A DNA stretch of 64,000 nt, from the NCBI GenBank assembly GCA_029261715.1, contig JAJDAT010000026.1, forward strand, positions 62,001-126,000. Reading direction: 5' to 3'. The position numbers and the translations under genes were made by a program. Of the stretch, positions 1-9,600 are shown in pieces. The first letter of the stretch is position 1, and the number at the start of each line of letters is the position of its first letter. The notes under the pieces are model-generated. The model was not told the origin of the DNA. It worked only from the letters and a program-made list of their open reading frames with translations, and made no database searches. This DNA comes from Nitrospinia bacterium (GTDB lineage: Bacteria > Nitrospinota > Nitrospinia > Nitrospinales > JAJDAT01).

Positions 1-425
1 AAGATCTCTCCCAAGAAGGACCCGACAATACCTCCCGAATTAACTCCTTTTCCAAAATAAGGGTCGTTGAGAAAATGTATATGAAAAAATGAACAAAGAT
101 TGATTAAAAAGAACGATCCCGCAGAGATAATTATTGGCAATCGAGAAAATGAATTGCCGCGAATCAAAGTCCATGCTGCGTAAAATAAAATCAAAGGAAA
201 GAAAAACGAGCCGCCTCCAAATAACTGAACTAAAAAATCAGAAAGATAAGCGCCAACTATCCCGCCTTTATTCATAGTTTGGGTTGTCAATGAAGAGCCA
301 AAACTATTGTAAGAAGGATCTTGAGAATGATGGGATGCAAGCGCGGCCACGGAGAACAAGGCAATGCCTAAAACGACAATGCCGCAAAAATCACGAGTTA
401 TATTAAAAATAGATTTTTCATTCAT
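1..425 (-). CDS. ftsK: DNA translocase FtsK, N-terminal membrane part (partial)
   Basis: Translating the minus strand from an ATG at 425 gives an open frame of about 141 residues that leaves the window at base 1. It starts MNEKSIFNITRDFCGIVV and has hydrophobic segments at about residues 12-31, 73-88 and 98-115. Between them are the DPSYNSFG and N-x-GGIVGAYLSDFLVQLFG motifs typical of the FtsK/SpoIIIE four-helix membrane domain, which anchors the septal DNA pump. The motor and gamma domains would lie outside the window. The start overlaps the nadB stop by 8 nt (ATGAATGA), so the two genes are probably translationally coupled. The family call rests on the N-terminal domain only. Confidence 0.75.
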   Translation of the reverse strand, partial: MNEKSIFNITRDFCGIVVLGIALFSVAALASHHSQDPSYNSFGSSLTTQTMNKGGIVGAYLSDFLVQLFGGGSFFFPLILFYAAWTLIRGNSFSRLPIIISAGSFFLINLCSFFHIHFLNDPYFGKGVNSGGIVGSFLGEI

Positions 426-2079
426 TGGTTTGCGGTTCCATATTCAAGCGGTTAATTAAACCTGGGGAAGTTTCTTGGAGCACGGTTTCCCGTTTCCAAT
501 TTTTATCGTCTGTATTTGGATAATCGATAGTGTAATGAAGCCCTCGGCTTTCTTTTCTTTCCATAGCTCCTTGCACAATCAATTGCGCGGTAATTGCGAT
601 ATTTCTAAGTTCTAGTAAATCTTTGGTGATGTGAAAATCCCAATAGTATTCGTGAATTTCTTCCAAAAGATGATCAATTCTTTTCTTAGCGCGTAACAGC
701 CGTTTATCAGAGCGAACAATGCCTACATAATTCCACATGAGTCGACGCAGTTCGTCCCAGTTATGAGAAACGACCACAGATTCGTCGCTATCTACAGCGT
801 CGCCACTATCCCAATGAGGAATATCAGAAGACGCTAACGATAAGTCTCTTTTTTCTTTTAATAAGTCGATAGCTTTTCCCGCCGCTCTATGGGAAAGCAC
901 CAAGCCTTCTAGCAAAGAATTACTTGCAAGTCGATTAGCGCCGTGTAAACCGGAATAGCAAGCTTCTCCAGAAGCAAAGAGACGCTTGATATTAGTTTGT
1001 CCGTTGGCGTCGACCATAATTCCTCCGCACATATAGTGTGCCGCAGGAACCACTGGAATCGATTCTTTGGTCATGTCGAAACCAAAGTTTAAGCACTGCT
1101 TATAAATATTGGGGAAGCGCTCGCGAATTCTATAACCTTCTAAATGTGAGATGTCGAGATAAACGCAATCGTCGCCAGACTTTTTCATTTCAAAATCAAT
1201 CGCCCTAGCGACAACGTCTCTTGGAGCTAAGCAATCTAATTTATGATAATTTTGCATGAACGGATCGCCGTTCTTTTTTCTTAGAATGCCGCCTTCGCCG
1301 CGAACCGTTTCGGAAATTAAAAATGATTTTGCTTCAGGGTGATAAAGACAAGTTGGATGGAATTGGAAGAATTCCATATTAGCGATCTTCGCGCCCGCTC
1401 GATAGGCCATAGCGATTCCATCGCCGGTTGCCGTATCTGGGTTTGAAGTGTAGAGATAAACTTTACCCGCTCCGCCAGAAGCTAAAAGCATTACTTTGCC
1501 GACAAAAGTTTTAATTTCATTTTGTTGTGAATCAAGAACGTAAATTCCTAAAGCTTCGTCGGAAGGACTGCCTGGTTTAATGGACGGATTTAATCGCGCG
1601 TGAGTGATTAGATCAATGACCATGTGGTATTGGTATATTTCAATATTAGGATGCTGTATCGCGGCTTGAGCAAGCGTTCGTTCTATTTCTCGCCCTGTAA
1701 AATCGTCAGCGTGTAAAATCCGTCTTTTGGAGTGACCGCCTTCTTGGGTTAAGTCGTATTCTGCTCCAATGCTTTGGGTAAATTTTGCTCCTAAGGCGAT
1801 CAGTTCTCGAACTTGTCCAGGGCCTTGCCCAACGATAGCTCGAACGACATCTTCCTGGCAAAGGCCGCGACCCGCTTCAATGGTATCCTTTACATGCAAA
1901 TCGTAGGAATCGTCCTCAGCCATTACGGATGCGATTCCGCCTTGCGCATATCGCGTTGCCGATTCCTCTAAAGCATCCTTTGTGACAATGCCAACAGAAC
2001 CATATTCGGCCATCTTAAGAGCAAAGGTAAGCCCAGCAATACCGCTACCGACTACTATGATGTCCTTTTCAATTTTCAT
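418..2079 (-). CDS. nadB: L-aspartate oxidase NadB
   Basis: This 553-residue flavoprotein oxidises L-aspartate to iminoaspartate, the first step of de novo NAD synthesis, and passes it to quinolinate synthase NadA in the cytoplasm. The N-terminus carries the FAD dinucleotide-binding motif VVGSGIAGLTFALKMAEYG. Further family signatures are ATRYAQGGIA, the substrate-site block MEFFQFHPTCL and HGANRLASNSLLEGLV near residue 385. Length is normal for NadB (about 530-550). The succinate dehydrogenase flavoprotein is the close relative, but the ARYAQGG region and the absence of sdh neighbours favour NadB. No nadA or nadC is adjacent. ftsK follows, overlapping by 8 nt. Confidence 0.93.
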   Translation of the reverse strand: MKIEKDIIVVGSGIAGLTFALKMAEYGSVGIVTKDALEESATRYAQGGIASVMAEDDSYDLHVKDTIEAGRGLCQEDVVRAIVGQGPGQVRELIALGAKFTQSIGAEYDLTQEGGHSKRRILHADDFTGREIERTLAQAAIQHPNIEIYQYHMVIDLITHARLNPSIKPGSPSDEALGIYVLDSQQNEIKTFVGKVMLLASGGAGKVYLYTSNPDTATGDGIAMAYRAGAKIANMEFFQFHPTCLYHPEAKSFLISETVRGEGGILRKKNGDPFMQNYHKLDCLAPRDVVARAIDFEMKKSGDDCVYLDISHLEGYRIRERFPNIYKQCLNFGFDMTKESIPVVPAAHYMCGGIMVDANGQTNIKRLFASGEACYSGLHGANRLASNSLLEGLVLSHRAAGKAIDLLKEKRDLSLASSDIPHWDSGDAVDSDESVVVSHNWDELRRLMWNYVGIVRSDKRLLRAKKRIDHLLEEIHEYYWDFHITKDLLELRNIAITAQLIVQGAMERKESRGLHYTIDYPNTDDKNWKRETVLQETSPGLINRLNMEPQTNE

Positions 2080-2372
2080 GCAATTATTGTATTCCCTTAA
2101 GCCTTTAAAATCAATAGGTTAATGATTGTTTGGGTGCGGGCGACATGGAGTTCTAATAATCCGAACTTAAGGGGGTGGTGAGAGGTTAGTTCGGTTAATA
2201 GAATGAGATTGGAAAGAGGGCGGTAAAATTAGTGAAAAATCGAGAAATTGTGGTTTTAGAAAGCGTTTTATTATTTGAAAGTCATATCGATTTCCAAAAT
2301 AAGGTTTTGGTATGTAAAATGCGTCGTTTAAAATAAAGCCTTAAATCAAACTCTCTTTTGAACTATATACCC
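2080..2372. other. Intergenic region between nadB and the pentapeptide gene
   Basis: This AT-rich spacer separates divergent genes, so promoters for both should lie here, but I see no clear -35/-10 pair. It holds the non-coding repeat copy described at 2200-2269. No ORF with a credible ribosome-binding site is present. Confidence 0.5.
2200..2269. repeat. Diverged non-coding repeat, copy A
   Basis: About 70 bases here align with 46753-46822. Both copies begin AGAATGAGA, continue with a GGC-x-GG-x-AAAAT block, then GAAAAAT-x-GAGAA, then GTGG-x-TTTA, with only one single-base gap needed. Each copy lies near one member of a paralogous pair of small membrane-protein genes (4505-4876 and 46931-47314). 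Function is unknown. It may be the decayed flank of a duplicated segment. Confidence 0.5.
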
Positions 2373-4403
2373 ATGGCCAACCCCGAACATCTTGAACAAC
2401 TCAAAAAAGGCGTTAAATCCTGGAACGCTTGGCGAGAACAAAACCCAGATATAAAACCAGACCTCAGAGAGGCGGACTTAAGCGGTGTGAATCTCGTTGG
2501 CACGAACCTCAGCCATACGGACCTCGAAAAGGCAAACCTCAGCAGTGCGGACCTCATAGAGACGAATCTCAGCAGTGCGTACCTCAGCCGTGCGGATCTC
2601 AGCGGTGCGAACCTCAGCAGTGCGAACCTCAGCCATACGGACCTCGAAAAGGCTAACCTCAGCGGTGCGAACCTCAACAGGGCGAACCTCCTCGATGCAA
2701 ACCTCGTGGGTGGGATTCTCATCCATGCGGATCTCAGTCATGCGGACCTCATAGAGACGAATCTCAGCAGTGGGAATCTCAGCCGTGCGGATCTCAGCGG
2801 TGTGAACCTTGTTGGTGCGAACCTCCGGGATGCGAACCTCAGCGGTGCGAACCTCCTCGATGTGAACCTCAGCGGTGTGGACCTCCTCAATGCGAACCTC
2901 GGTGGTGCGACTCTCAGCCGTGCGAACCTCAGGGGTGCGTACCTCAGCCGTGCGGATCTCAGCGGTGCGAACCTTGTTGGTGCGAACCTTGTTGGTGCGA
3001 ACCTCGATGGTGCAATCCTCAGCCGTGCGATTCTCATCGATGTGGACCTTAGCGAATTGGATCTTAGCGAATTGAACCTTAGCGAATTGGACCTTAGCGG
3101 TGCGAACCTCAGCGGTGTGAACCTCAGCGATGCGAATCTCAGCGGTGCGAACCTCGTTGGTGCGAACCTCAGCGGTGTGAACCTCAGCGGTGCGAACCTC
3201 AGCGGTGCGAACCTCAGTGAATTGGACCTCAACGGATTGAACTTCAGTAATATGAATTTGAGTGAGGTTAAGTTTTGTGGTGCGAGCCTATGTAGTGCGA
3301 ACTTTAGAGGTTCAAATCTCAGCGGTGCGGATCTCAATAGGATCAATTTAAGCGAAGCCAATTTGATTGATGCGAAATTAGAGAAAGCGAATTTAACGGA
3401 TGCGAAACTTTGGGAAACTCAAAGGGAGGGGTGGAAAATCAAAGGTGTGGTATGCCAAAGGGCTTATTGGAATCGGGAAGAAGAAATCGCCACCGAATAT
3501 GAAGAGGGGGCATTCGAACGTGCCTACGCTGAAAAACCGCAAATTGAACTGGAGTTTAAAGGCGGTGTCGACCCGGTGGAAATGGCTATGCTACCTCTAA
3601 TGGTGCAAAAACTGGCCGAAGAAAACTCCGGAATTCAACTTCATATTCGATCCATTCAAGACGACGGCAATGCCGCTAAAGTCAGAATTATTGTCGATGA
3701 TACCCAAAACCGGACACCAGAGGAATTCCAGAAGGACTTCGAATCGATAAAAGGAGAGCTTATAGGAGGACAGAAGGCGCTTGCAATTTATAAAACCAAT
3801 AATCAAAACCTTCAGCGGCAAATCAAAGACCAGCAGAATGAAATTTATCTGCTGACTCATCCGGGTTCAAAGACAACGGAAGTATTAACGGTATTTTTTT
3901 TGGACCTGAAGGGGTTTTCCAAAAAATCAGCTGAAGAACAAGTGGCTGTGATGCAACTTACGCGTCATACCGCCCAGGGCCTATTTCAAAGTTACCCAAA
4001 TGAACCGCATTTAGGCAAATACCCCAATACCTGGGGAGATGCGATTGTGGTGGGGTTTGAAAATCCAAATTCGGGGATAGAGTTTGCTCTCGATTTAATC
4101 GAAATGATTAAAATAAAGAATATTCAAGCGCGGATTGGTATGAGTTTCGGCGAGTTTTCTTTAGTTCTAAACCCTGTGCTGAATAAAATAGCGCCGGAAG
4201 GCCCAGCCATGAGTGATGCTGCTCGTTTGGAACCGTTGGCCAGCACTGGAGAAATCTTGATTACGCCAGAATTGCGCGGCAACGCCTTGGATGAATCCAA
4301 ATTCAACTTCGAGAAAACCGAACGCGAACTGAAAAAAGATGTTGGCGAGTTAAAAGCCGGAACTAAAATTCCTTGTTATACCGTTACTAAAAAGAACTCT
4401 TAG
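2373..4403 (+). CDS. Pentapeptide-repeat protein fused to a class III nucleotide cyclase domain
   Basis: The 676-residue protein starts at the ATG at 2373 (MANPEHLEQLKKGVKSWNAW). The TTG 15 bases upstream is in frame but has no better ribosome site. Residues about 30-345 are tandem A(D/N)L-x-x pentapeptides, expected to form a right-handed quadrilateral beta helix. A linker and short coiled coil (about 390-490) lead to a class III adenylate/guanylate cyclase domain at about 500-660. There, D511 (LDLKGFS) and D556 (WGDAIVV) match the two metal aspartates, 45 residues apart, and RIGMSFGEF and AARLEP follow. The usual Lys before the second Asp is replaced (YPNTWGD), so substrate specificity or activity is uncertain. 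No signal peptide or membrane segment is seen. The N-terminal WNxWR block before the repeats is common in such proteins. Confidence 0.85.
   Translation: MANPEHLEQLKKGVKSWNAWREQNPDIKPDLREADLSGVNLVGTNLSHTDLEKANLSSADLIETNLSSAYLSRADLSGANLSSANLSHTDLEKANLSGANLNRANLLDANLVGGILIHADLSHADLIETNLSSGNLSRADLSGVNLVGANLRDANLSGANLLDVNLSGVDLLNANLGGATLSRANLRGAYLSRADLSGANLVGANLVGANLDGAILSRAILIDVDLSELDLSELNLSELDLSGANLSGVNLSDANLSGANLVGANLSGVNLSGANLSGANLSELDLNGLNFSNMNLSEVKFCGASLCSANFRGSNLSGADLNRINLSEANLIDAKLEKANLTDAKLWETQREGWKIKGVVCQRAYWNREEEIATEYEEGAFERAYAEKPQIELEFKGGVDPVEMAMLPLMVQKLAEENSGIQLHIRSIQDDGNAAKVRIIVDDTQNRTPEEFQKDFESIKGELIGGQKALAIYKTNNQNLQRQIKDQQNEIYLLTHPGSKTTEVLTVFFLDLKGFSKKSAEEQVAVMQLTRHTAQGLFQSYPNEPHLGKYPNTWGDAIVVGFENPNSGIEFALDLIEMIKIKNIQARIGMSFGEFSLVLNPVLNKIAPEGPAMSDAARLEPLASTGEILITPELRGNALDESKFNFEKTERELKKDVGELKAGTKIPCYTVTKKNS
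2470..3400 (+). repeat. 15-bp tandem repeats encoding pentapeptides
   Basis: The DNA repeats a 15-bp unit close to GTGCGAACCTCAGCG about 60 times, interrupted by variants such as the AATTGGACCTTAGCG stretch at about 3055-3095. Nucleotide conservation exceeds what the protein motif needs, which suggests recent expansion by slippage or unequal crossover. The periodicity also keeps other frames open on both strands. Those are compositional shadows. Confidence 0.85.
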
Positions 4404-4504
4404 GAAACCCCGTCCCCTGTTTCATTGTGACAAAGTTTTTTGACTAATACCCAAACAAACCCGCTAGCGTTTTTAATAATCTCATTTTAGACACGCCGTT
4501 ATAC

Positions 4505-4876
4505 TTATTTTTCCCTTAAAATAACCTTATTGTTTGAGATGTAAAAGCCGTTTGAACCCTCGGAGACCGCTCCGCGTTTGTTTTTGGCCGTGTACTTACA
4601 GCTGACAAACCAACCTTTATCTGTTTCTTTAGCATTTGTACAAGATGTTATCTTTACGCTGTCTGGATTGATGGCGACTTGCTGGAGGTATTCAGCGACT
4701 TCAGAGTAAGAGTCGTTAATCTCGTTAATCAGAGGCTCCGGGCCGTATTTATAAACATGCAATAAGGTTTCGGTGTTAATTTCGCCTTGGCTATTTTGAA
4801 ATGTCCATATACCAATAAGGATGAACAAAGTAAAAGCAATCGAATAATATTTTAATGAAAGTCTAATAAAACCCAT
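4505..4876 (-). CDS. Small membrane-anchored protein of unknown function, paralogue A
   Basis: This 123-residue protein has one N-terminal membrane segment (about residues 9-25) and then a soluble domain that should face the periplasm. The C-terminal half is nearly identical to the gene product at 46931-47314. Shared blocks are EVAEYLQQ, NPDSVKI, SCTN, KETDKGWFV, CKY-x-AKNK-x-GAV and NGFYISN-x-KVIL-x-EK. The two conserved cysteines (SCTN and SCKY/RCKY) could form a disulphide. I do not recognise the family. It is convergent with the pentapeptide-cyclase gene, 101 bases away. The start at 4876 is the only Met before the membrane segment. Confidence 0.7.
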   Translation of the reverse strand: MGFIRLSLKYYSIAFTLFILIGIWTFQNSQGEINTETLLHVYKYGPEPLINEINDSYSEVAEYLQQVAINPDSVKITSCTNAKETDKGWFVSCKYTAKNKRGAVSEGSNGFYISNNKVILREK

Positions 4877-5123
4877 TTCATCTCGCCAGTTTGTTTTGTG
4901 TGTGGTTCCAAATATTTTAACAGTAATTTTTTTCTAGTGGGTTAACCATTTTGTACCTATCAAATAATCTCAATAAAATGTTGTGAGCAAAATCTCATTA
5001 TAATAATGCAGTCATATGAAGTTTATAGATTCCTAGTTCGTGATTGGTAGTTAGTTTGGTTTGCAAGATTATGTGATGGTTGTTTCTATGCTATAAGAGA
5101 GTCAGTTTTTATTTAGTTTTCCA

Positions 5124-6263
5124 TTGCTGAATAGAGACCATACTGAAATAGAAAATGTATCCCAGAGAGGTCGCTTGCAAATTCTAGAACATGTTGGGCA
5201 TCTATTACTAAATCACAGCAAGACGTTAATTATTTATGCCGTTGTTTTAGTTTTATTAGAGAAAGTTTTTTCTGCGCAAAGAACGCAGGATAGCTGGCGA
5301 TCCGATTCTAAATTAGATCTGATATATTCTTTCGTTCTTCCAATAATAATCAGTCCTATCTATGGGGTACTAATTTTAGGGCTATCTGGTTTTTTTTGGG
5401 GCATAGACGAAGGAGCGGTAAAAGTAAATATGAACATGGAGAAAAATGCGCTCCATGGTAAATCGACGATTAGTTCTCAAGGCAATATCGATTATATCCC
5501 CGACGCTAATTTTGTAGGTGAAGATTACTTTACTATTAGAAACAATGATGGAAAGAATTTTACAAACAGTTTAATTCGAGTTTCAGTTGCTTCCTCTAAA
5601 TCCAATGATGAATCGAAGCGAGCCGTCAATTTTTCTGTCGAAAAAAAATATCGAAGCGGTGGCTCGGCTACGGAAGGGGTAGGTTTTTTTCCAAAACTAC
5701 GTAACTTTATAAATAGTCAAAATCTGATTGTTCAGGTATTGATAGCGCTCTTTATTCTAGATTTTTTTGGGTATTGCAGGCATCGCTTGATGCATTCAAA
5801 GTATTTGTGGCCTTTTCATTCTATCCATCATAGTTCTAGGCAAATAGACTGGCTTTCTACGGAGCGAAATCATCCGATAAACTTTTTGATTATCGTGACG
5901 TTAAATTTGATTGCGATAATAGCGGTTTTTGATTTTCTTTATGTAGCGACCTTAAGCGTTCTTATAAGACGAAGCTATGGCTTTTTTGTGCATAGTAATA
6001 TTAAGGTGTGTTATGGGCCGTTGGATTATGTTTTTGTGAGTCCCTTATTCCATAGATGGCATCATACCGACGCTAAAGAAGGTGAAGGGAAAAACTTCGC
6101 TATTATGTTTTCATTCATTGACGTTTTATTTGGTTCCTATCGCCTTCCTAAAGCAAAAGAAGACTCTAGTTCGTTTGGAATATTTCAAGAAGAAATACCA
6201 AATGAACTCTGGGCGCAATTTATCTACCCGTTTAAAAAGTTTTTTTACTTAGCCACAAAGTAG
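5124..6263 (+). CDS. Fatty acid hydroxylase/sterol desaturase superfamily membrane protein
   Basis: About 379 residues if the TTG at 5124 is used. A TTG at 5175, 4 bases after AGAGAGG (5164-5170), is an equally plausible start, and no ATG is available. The C-terminal half carries the histidine motifs of the membrane di-iron hydroxylases: HRLMH, HSIHHSS, HSN and HRWHH, followed by the family-typical FSFIDVLFGSYRLP. Hydrophobic segments at about 30-50, 70-92, 203-219 and 238-262 fit the family. Between the second and third segments is an inserted roughly 50-residue beta-rich stretch (ISSQGNIDYIPDANFVGEDY) resembling bacterial cadherin/VCBS-like domains. Substrate is unknown: lipid, sterol or carotenoid are all possible. 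Confidence 0.8.
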   Translation: MLNRDHTEIENVSQRGRLQILEHVGHLLLNHSKTLIIYAVVLVLLEKVFSAQRTQDSWRSDSKLDLIYSFVLPIIISPIYGVLILGLSGFFWGIDEGAVKVNMNMEKNALHGKSTISSQGNIDYIPDANFVGEDYFTIRNNDGKNFTNSLIRVSVASSKSNDESKRAVNFSVEKKYRSGGSATEGVGFFPKLRNFINSQNLIVQVLIALFILDFFGYCRHRLMHSKYLWPFHSIHHSSRQIDWLSTERNHPINFLIIVTLNLIAIIAVFDFLYVATLSVLIRRSYGFFVHSNIKVCYGPLDYVFVSPLFHRWHHTDAKEGEGKNFAIMFSFIDVLFGSYRLPKAKEDSSSFGIFQEEIPNELWAQFIYPFKKFFYLATK

Positions 6264-6598
6264 AAATAGTGGTAATCCATACGGTCCATTTTAGTTTTTT
6301 CGGAAAGATTGGCATTCTTTAAAATTTTTATAGCCCACTCGCCCGAAGTTTTTTGTTCGAAGTTTTCTCCGCAAAGAAATTGATATTGAGCAAACCGACA
6401 AATATCCCATTCGGTCGATAGTTGATACTGCTTTGCTTTATTTATGGCTCTAACTATCAGACTGATTAATTCTTCATTTTCGAACTTTGAGACGTTTTGC
6501 ACGAAATGGTTTTTTAGATATTTGATTATACGTTCGGCAAATTGCCTTAGCATATATTCGTCAAACATTCTTATTTGTTTGTTGGTTATAATAAGCAT
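6245..6598 (-). CDS. Small alpha-helical partner of the upstream large protease-like protein
   Basis: This 117-residue protein has no signal peptide and a predicted helical fold, beginning MLIITNKQIRMFDEYMLRQF. It starts 6 bases after the stop of the 1096-residue gene, so the two form an operon. From memory, proteins with this N-terminal pattern (a hydrophobic MLII start, then F-x-x-x-x-LR-x-F and YLKNHF) often sit beside large polymorphic or type VI secretion effector genes. I cannot confirm that here. Its 3' end overlaps the convergent hydroxylase gene by 19 bases. It could be a chaperone, adaptor or immunity protein. Confidence 0.65.
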   Translation of the reverse strand: MLIITNKQIRMFDEYMLRQFAERIIKYLKNHFVQNVSKFENEELISLIVRAINKAKQYQLSTEWDICRFAQYQFLCGENFEQKTSGEWAIKILKNANLSEKTKMDRMDYHYFYFVAK

Positions 6599-6604
6599 AA
6601 GCGG

Positions 6605-9600
6605 TTACAATTTTATAATGTGCGGTTCAAAGGTTAGGTTTTTGTCCATCGCTATTGATTCAAAGTCGGCTTCATTTTTAGATTTCAAAAATATCCTCCA
6701 TATCAAGTTGCTTACGAATAAAACAGGCTCTGATATTGGATATTTTAGAGCGACTTTTCGAAAAATTTCTGGAACTGAATCAGGCTTTAATTTTTTTTCT
6801 GCCCAAGTCATATAAAAATCGCGGACAAATGCAGTTTGATTTGAACCGTATCCACATCGAAAAGCGATCACATATTGCGTTCCTTTATCAATAAACGCTT
6901 TGGCGAGACTCGGTTCCCATCCCAATAAAGGGCAACTAAGAAACGCTAGTATTTTTGGTGTGTTGATATTCTTAAGATTGGATATAGAAGAGGCGTTTAT
7001 AGTGACATACTTTTTTTCTGGATGAGGCCACTGGAAACGCCCCTCCATTATTTTTGAATGACTGCCAGAGAAAACACTAGGTTGTTTATTTAAAAAACCT
7101 TGATATGATTTGTTGAGGTTTTCTGACTTCACAAAATCTTCTTCAGCGCCTATTATTTTATCATCTGAACCAAAACAGATCGGATATTTAGGCAATAAAT
7201 TATTCAAAACATGTGCATTTTTTAGATGGTGAGTGCACCAGATAGGCCCAGTTCCTATATGGTGATATATATCGTAAGTATTGATTTTTTTAAACCATTC
7301 TTCAATACTGGGAATTTCGTTCAAAGAATGGCTTTCAATTTTGATTTCTGAGGCTGAAAAGATTCTTTGTATTGAGTTAATTTCTTGCTGTGTTTCGAAC
7401 TGGTTTGTTCCTTTTTCGTCAAAATAAATAACCGCTTTTACTTGCGGTTTTTTTTTGGGGATATCAGTTTTAGGACTTGGTTTTTCCTCTTTTGAGGAAA
7501 AGACATCCCATCCTCTAAGTTTCAAGTTGCACATTCCACAAAAATGGGGAGTGTATTTTTCCGCAGAATGGTGCGGGTAATTTTTAGATTTTTCGTTGGT
7601 GTAGCTCATGATGCAATTATGATCAAGAAGATCGTGGTCGCTTACTGATTTGCTACCCATAGGTATTTCATAATGCCGCAACCAAAAGCAATGTCCTAAT
7701 TCATGAGCAAAAACGAAATAAGGTTTTCCTGGTACGCCTTGATCCACTACTAAGAAACGATCTCCCATACCTAAAGAAGCAGAAGGGGCATCCGCGAATT
7801 TATTGATAGCTTCTATTAACGCATCTCCAAGATAGTAATCTAACGCTATGAAGCCGTCTGGATAGTATTCTCTTAATTTTTTTTTGATCAAATCATATAA
7901 AGGATCAACAGATTCCAGAAACATTTTTTCTCCGAACATTTGAAAATGATTAAATGCCTCCTTAATTTTAATTAGAATGCCACGGATTTTTGAAGTGTTT
8001 ATACCGTATGGTTCTTTTACCGCTAGTATTTCTGGACTGATAACTCCAGGTGAGCCAGGATACTGAGACATGGAATGATCTTTTCCCAAGAACTCTAACA
8101 ATACTTTTTTGCTTTCATTAGGTTGCGCCAAAATAAGTTTCAAATCGATAAAGTTAGCTTTATTTTCTTGAACCAAAAGTTTTTGATTGATTGGTCCAGA
8201 GCCATCAAGCTTATGATTTAAATAATCTGATAGCTCTTTTTTTGAGTCTCCGCATTTTTTGAGAATGAGATTTAACCAACTTTTATAATCTTCGAGTGTC
8301 AGACATTTCTCAATCCCCAAATACTGAATATTGGAGTGATCTAAATGGATGTATGCATGTTCATATTCTTTTGAAACTTTTTCAAAAACTTCGTCGTAAC
8401 TTTTCCTTGGCGGCCAACCAATAATTGCCGAAATTTTTGCAGTTCGCCAGATTTCAAAGGTTGCGGTTTCAAATTCAATTTTTCCATTTACTTTTAATAA
8501 TTCTTTTTCATTAGGCAGTCCTTTAAAAGACAAACGCGCTTTTAATTGGTAACGATCCCCTGCAATAAATGAGGGCCAAAAAATCAATCCAGCGCGTCCC
8601 AAACAACGATTGAATTTTGGGTCTACATTGGTTGGCCCCCAAACAACTTCTTCGTCAGAGTCTGTTTTAACTTCATAAGGTTGATAGTTGGCATTCTCCA
8701 GAAAAAATGGATTTTTCCAATTTTCTTTAGGAGTTTTTATACCGCCATAATCTTCTGGGCAGTTATTTGTGACTCCGGCTTTGATCTTAAAGTCGTCTAT
8801 ATAATATTTTGTAAAACCATATTCTGGCGCTGATTTTGGCAAATTACTTGTATTTTCGGGAGGTTCGTTTACTAACCATTCTACCCGGACTTCTCCTACC
8901 GCTTCTGGAGCTAATTCAGGCATGTTTTTGCTATTTTTCAGATATATCACCGCTTCAAGGGGAATCATAGGGCGGTTCAATCTATCTTTTTCCTTTTCCA
9001 TTTTTGTGCTCGGATTTCCTTGATATTGGTCCGTAAATTCGTCTATACCTTCCTTATAATCGGCTTGATATCCGATCGCTTCCACAAAAATTCTAGGATT
9101 AATATCTACGTCGGTAGGTTTAGGTAAAGCTTTTTCCTCAGGAATTTCTTTCCAAGTTTTTCCATCAAGGCAACAAAAGTTTAGCTGGGTGGTATTTGTA
9201 TCTTTAAATGCTTTTATATAGCCTGATCTTAATATATTTCCAGGGTGCATATTTCGGAGATCTTTATGGTTGTCGCGAAAACGGCTAAGCGCTTTTTTGT
9301 AAAATCGTAGATCAAACTTTGCATATAATGAAGGGGGGCCTCCATAATAGCCCAATTTATTAAGTTGATCGCAAAGCCATTCTCTAGTTCCTTCATCAAA
9401 AGTTTCTTCATTGGTTGCCCAAGGCGCTCTAACAATTTCAATAGAATCGTATAAAACTTCTATCTGGGCATTTTTAAGGGCCGTTTTAGTTAATGGCGCT
9501 TCTTCTTTTATAAGCTCCATCGTTTTTTCTTTTGGAGAACCGCAAGACTTGGGGGAACTTGGAGGGCTTTTTTGATCTGATATATAGTCTGGTTTTTGAG

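Noticed and set aside
3000-3200. Possible CRISPR-like array because of regular short repeats
   Set aside because: Units are contiguous, 15 bp and in frame, with no spacers.
2363-3361. Long open frames on the minus strand and other plus frames across the pentapeptide region
   Set aside because: They arise from the 15-bp periodic DNA, encode low-complexity Arg/Leu/Ala or Val/Glu repeats, and lack ribosome sites.
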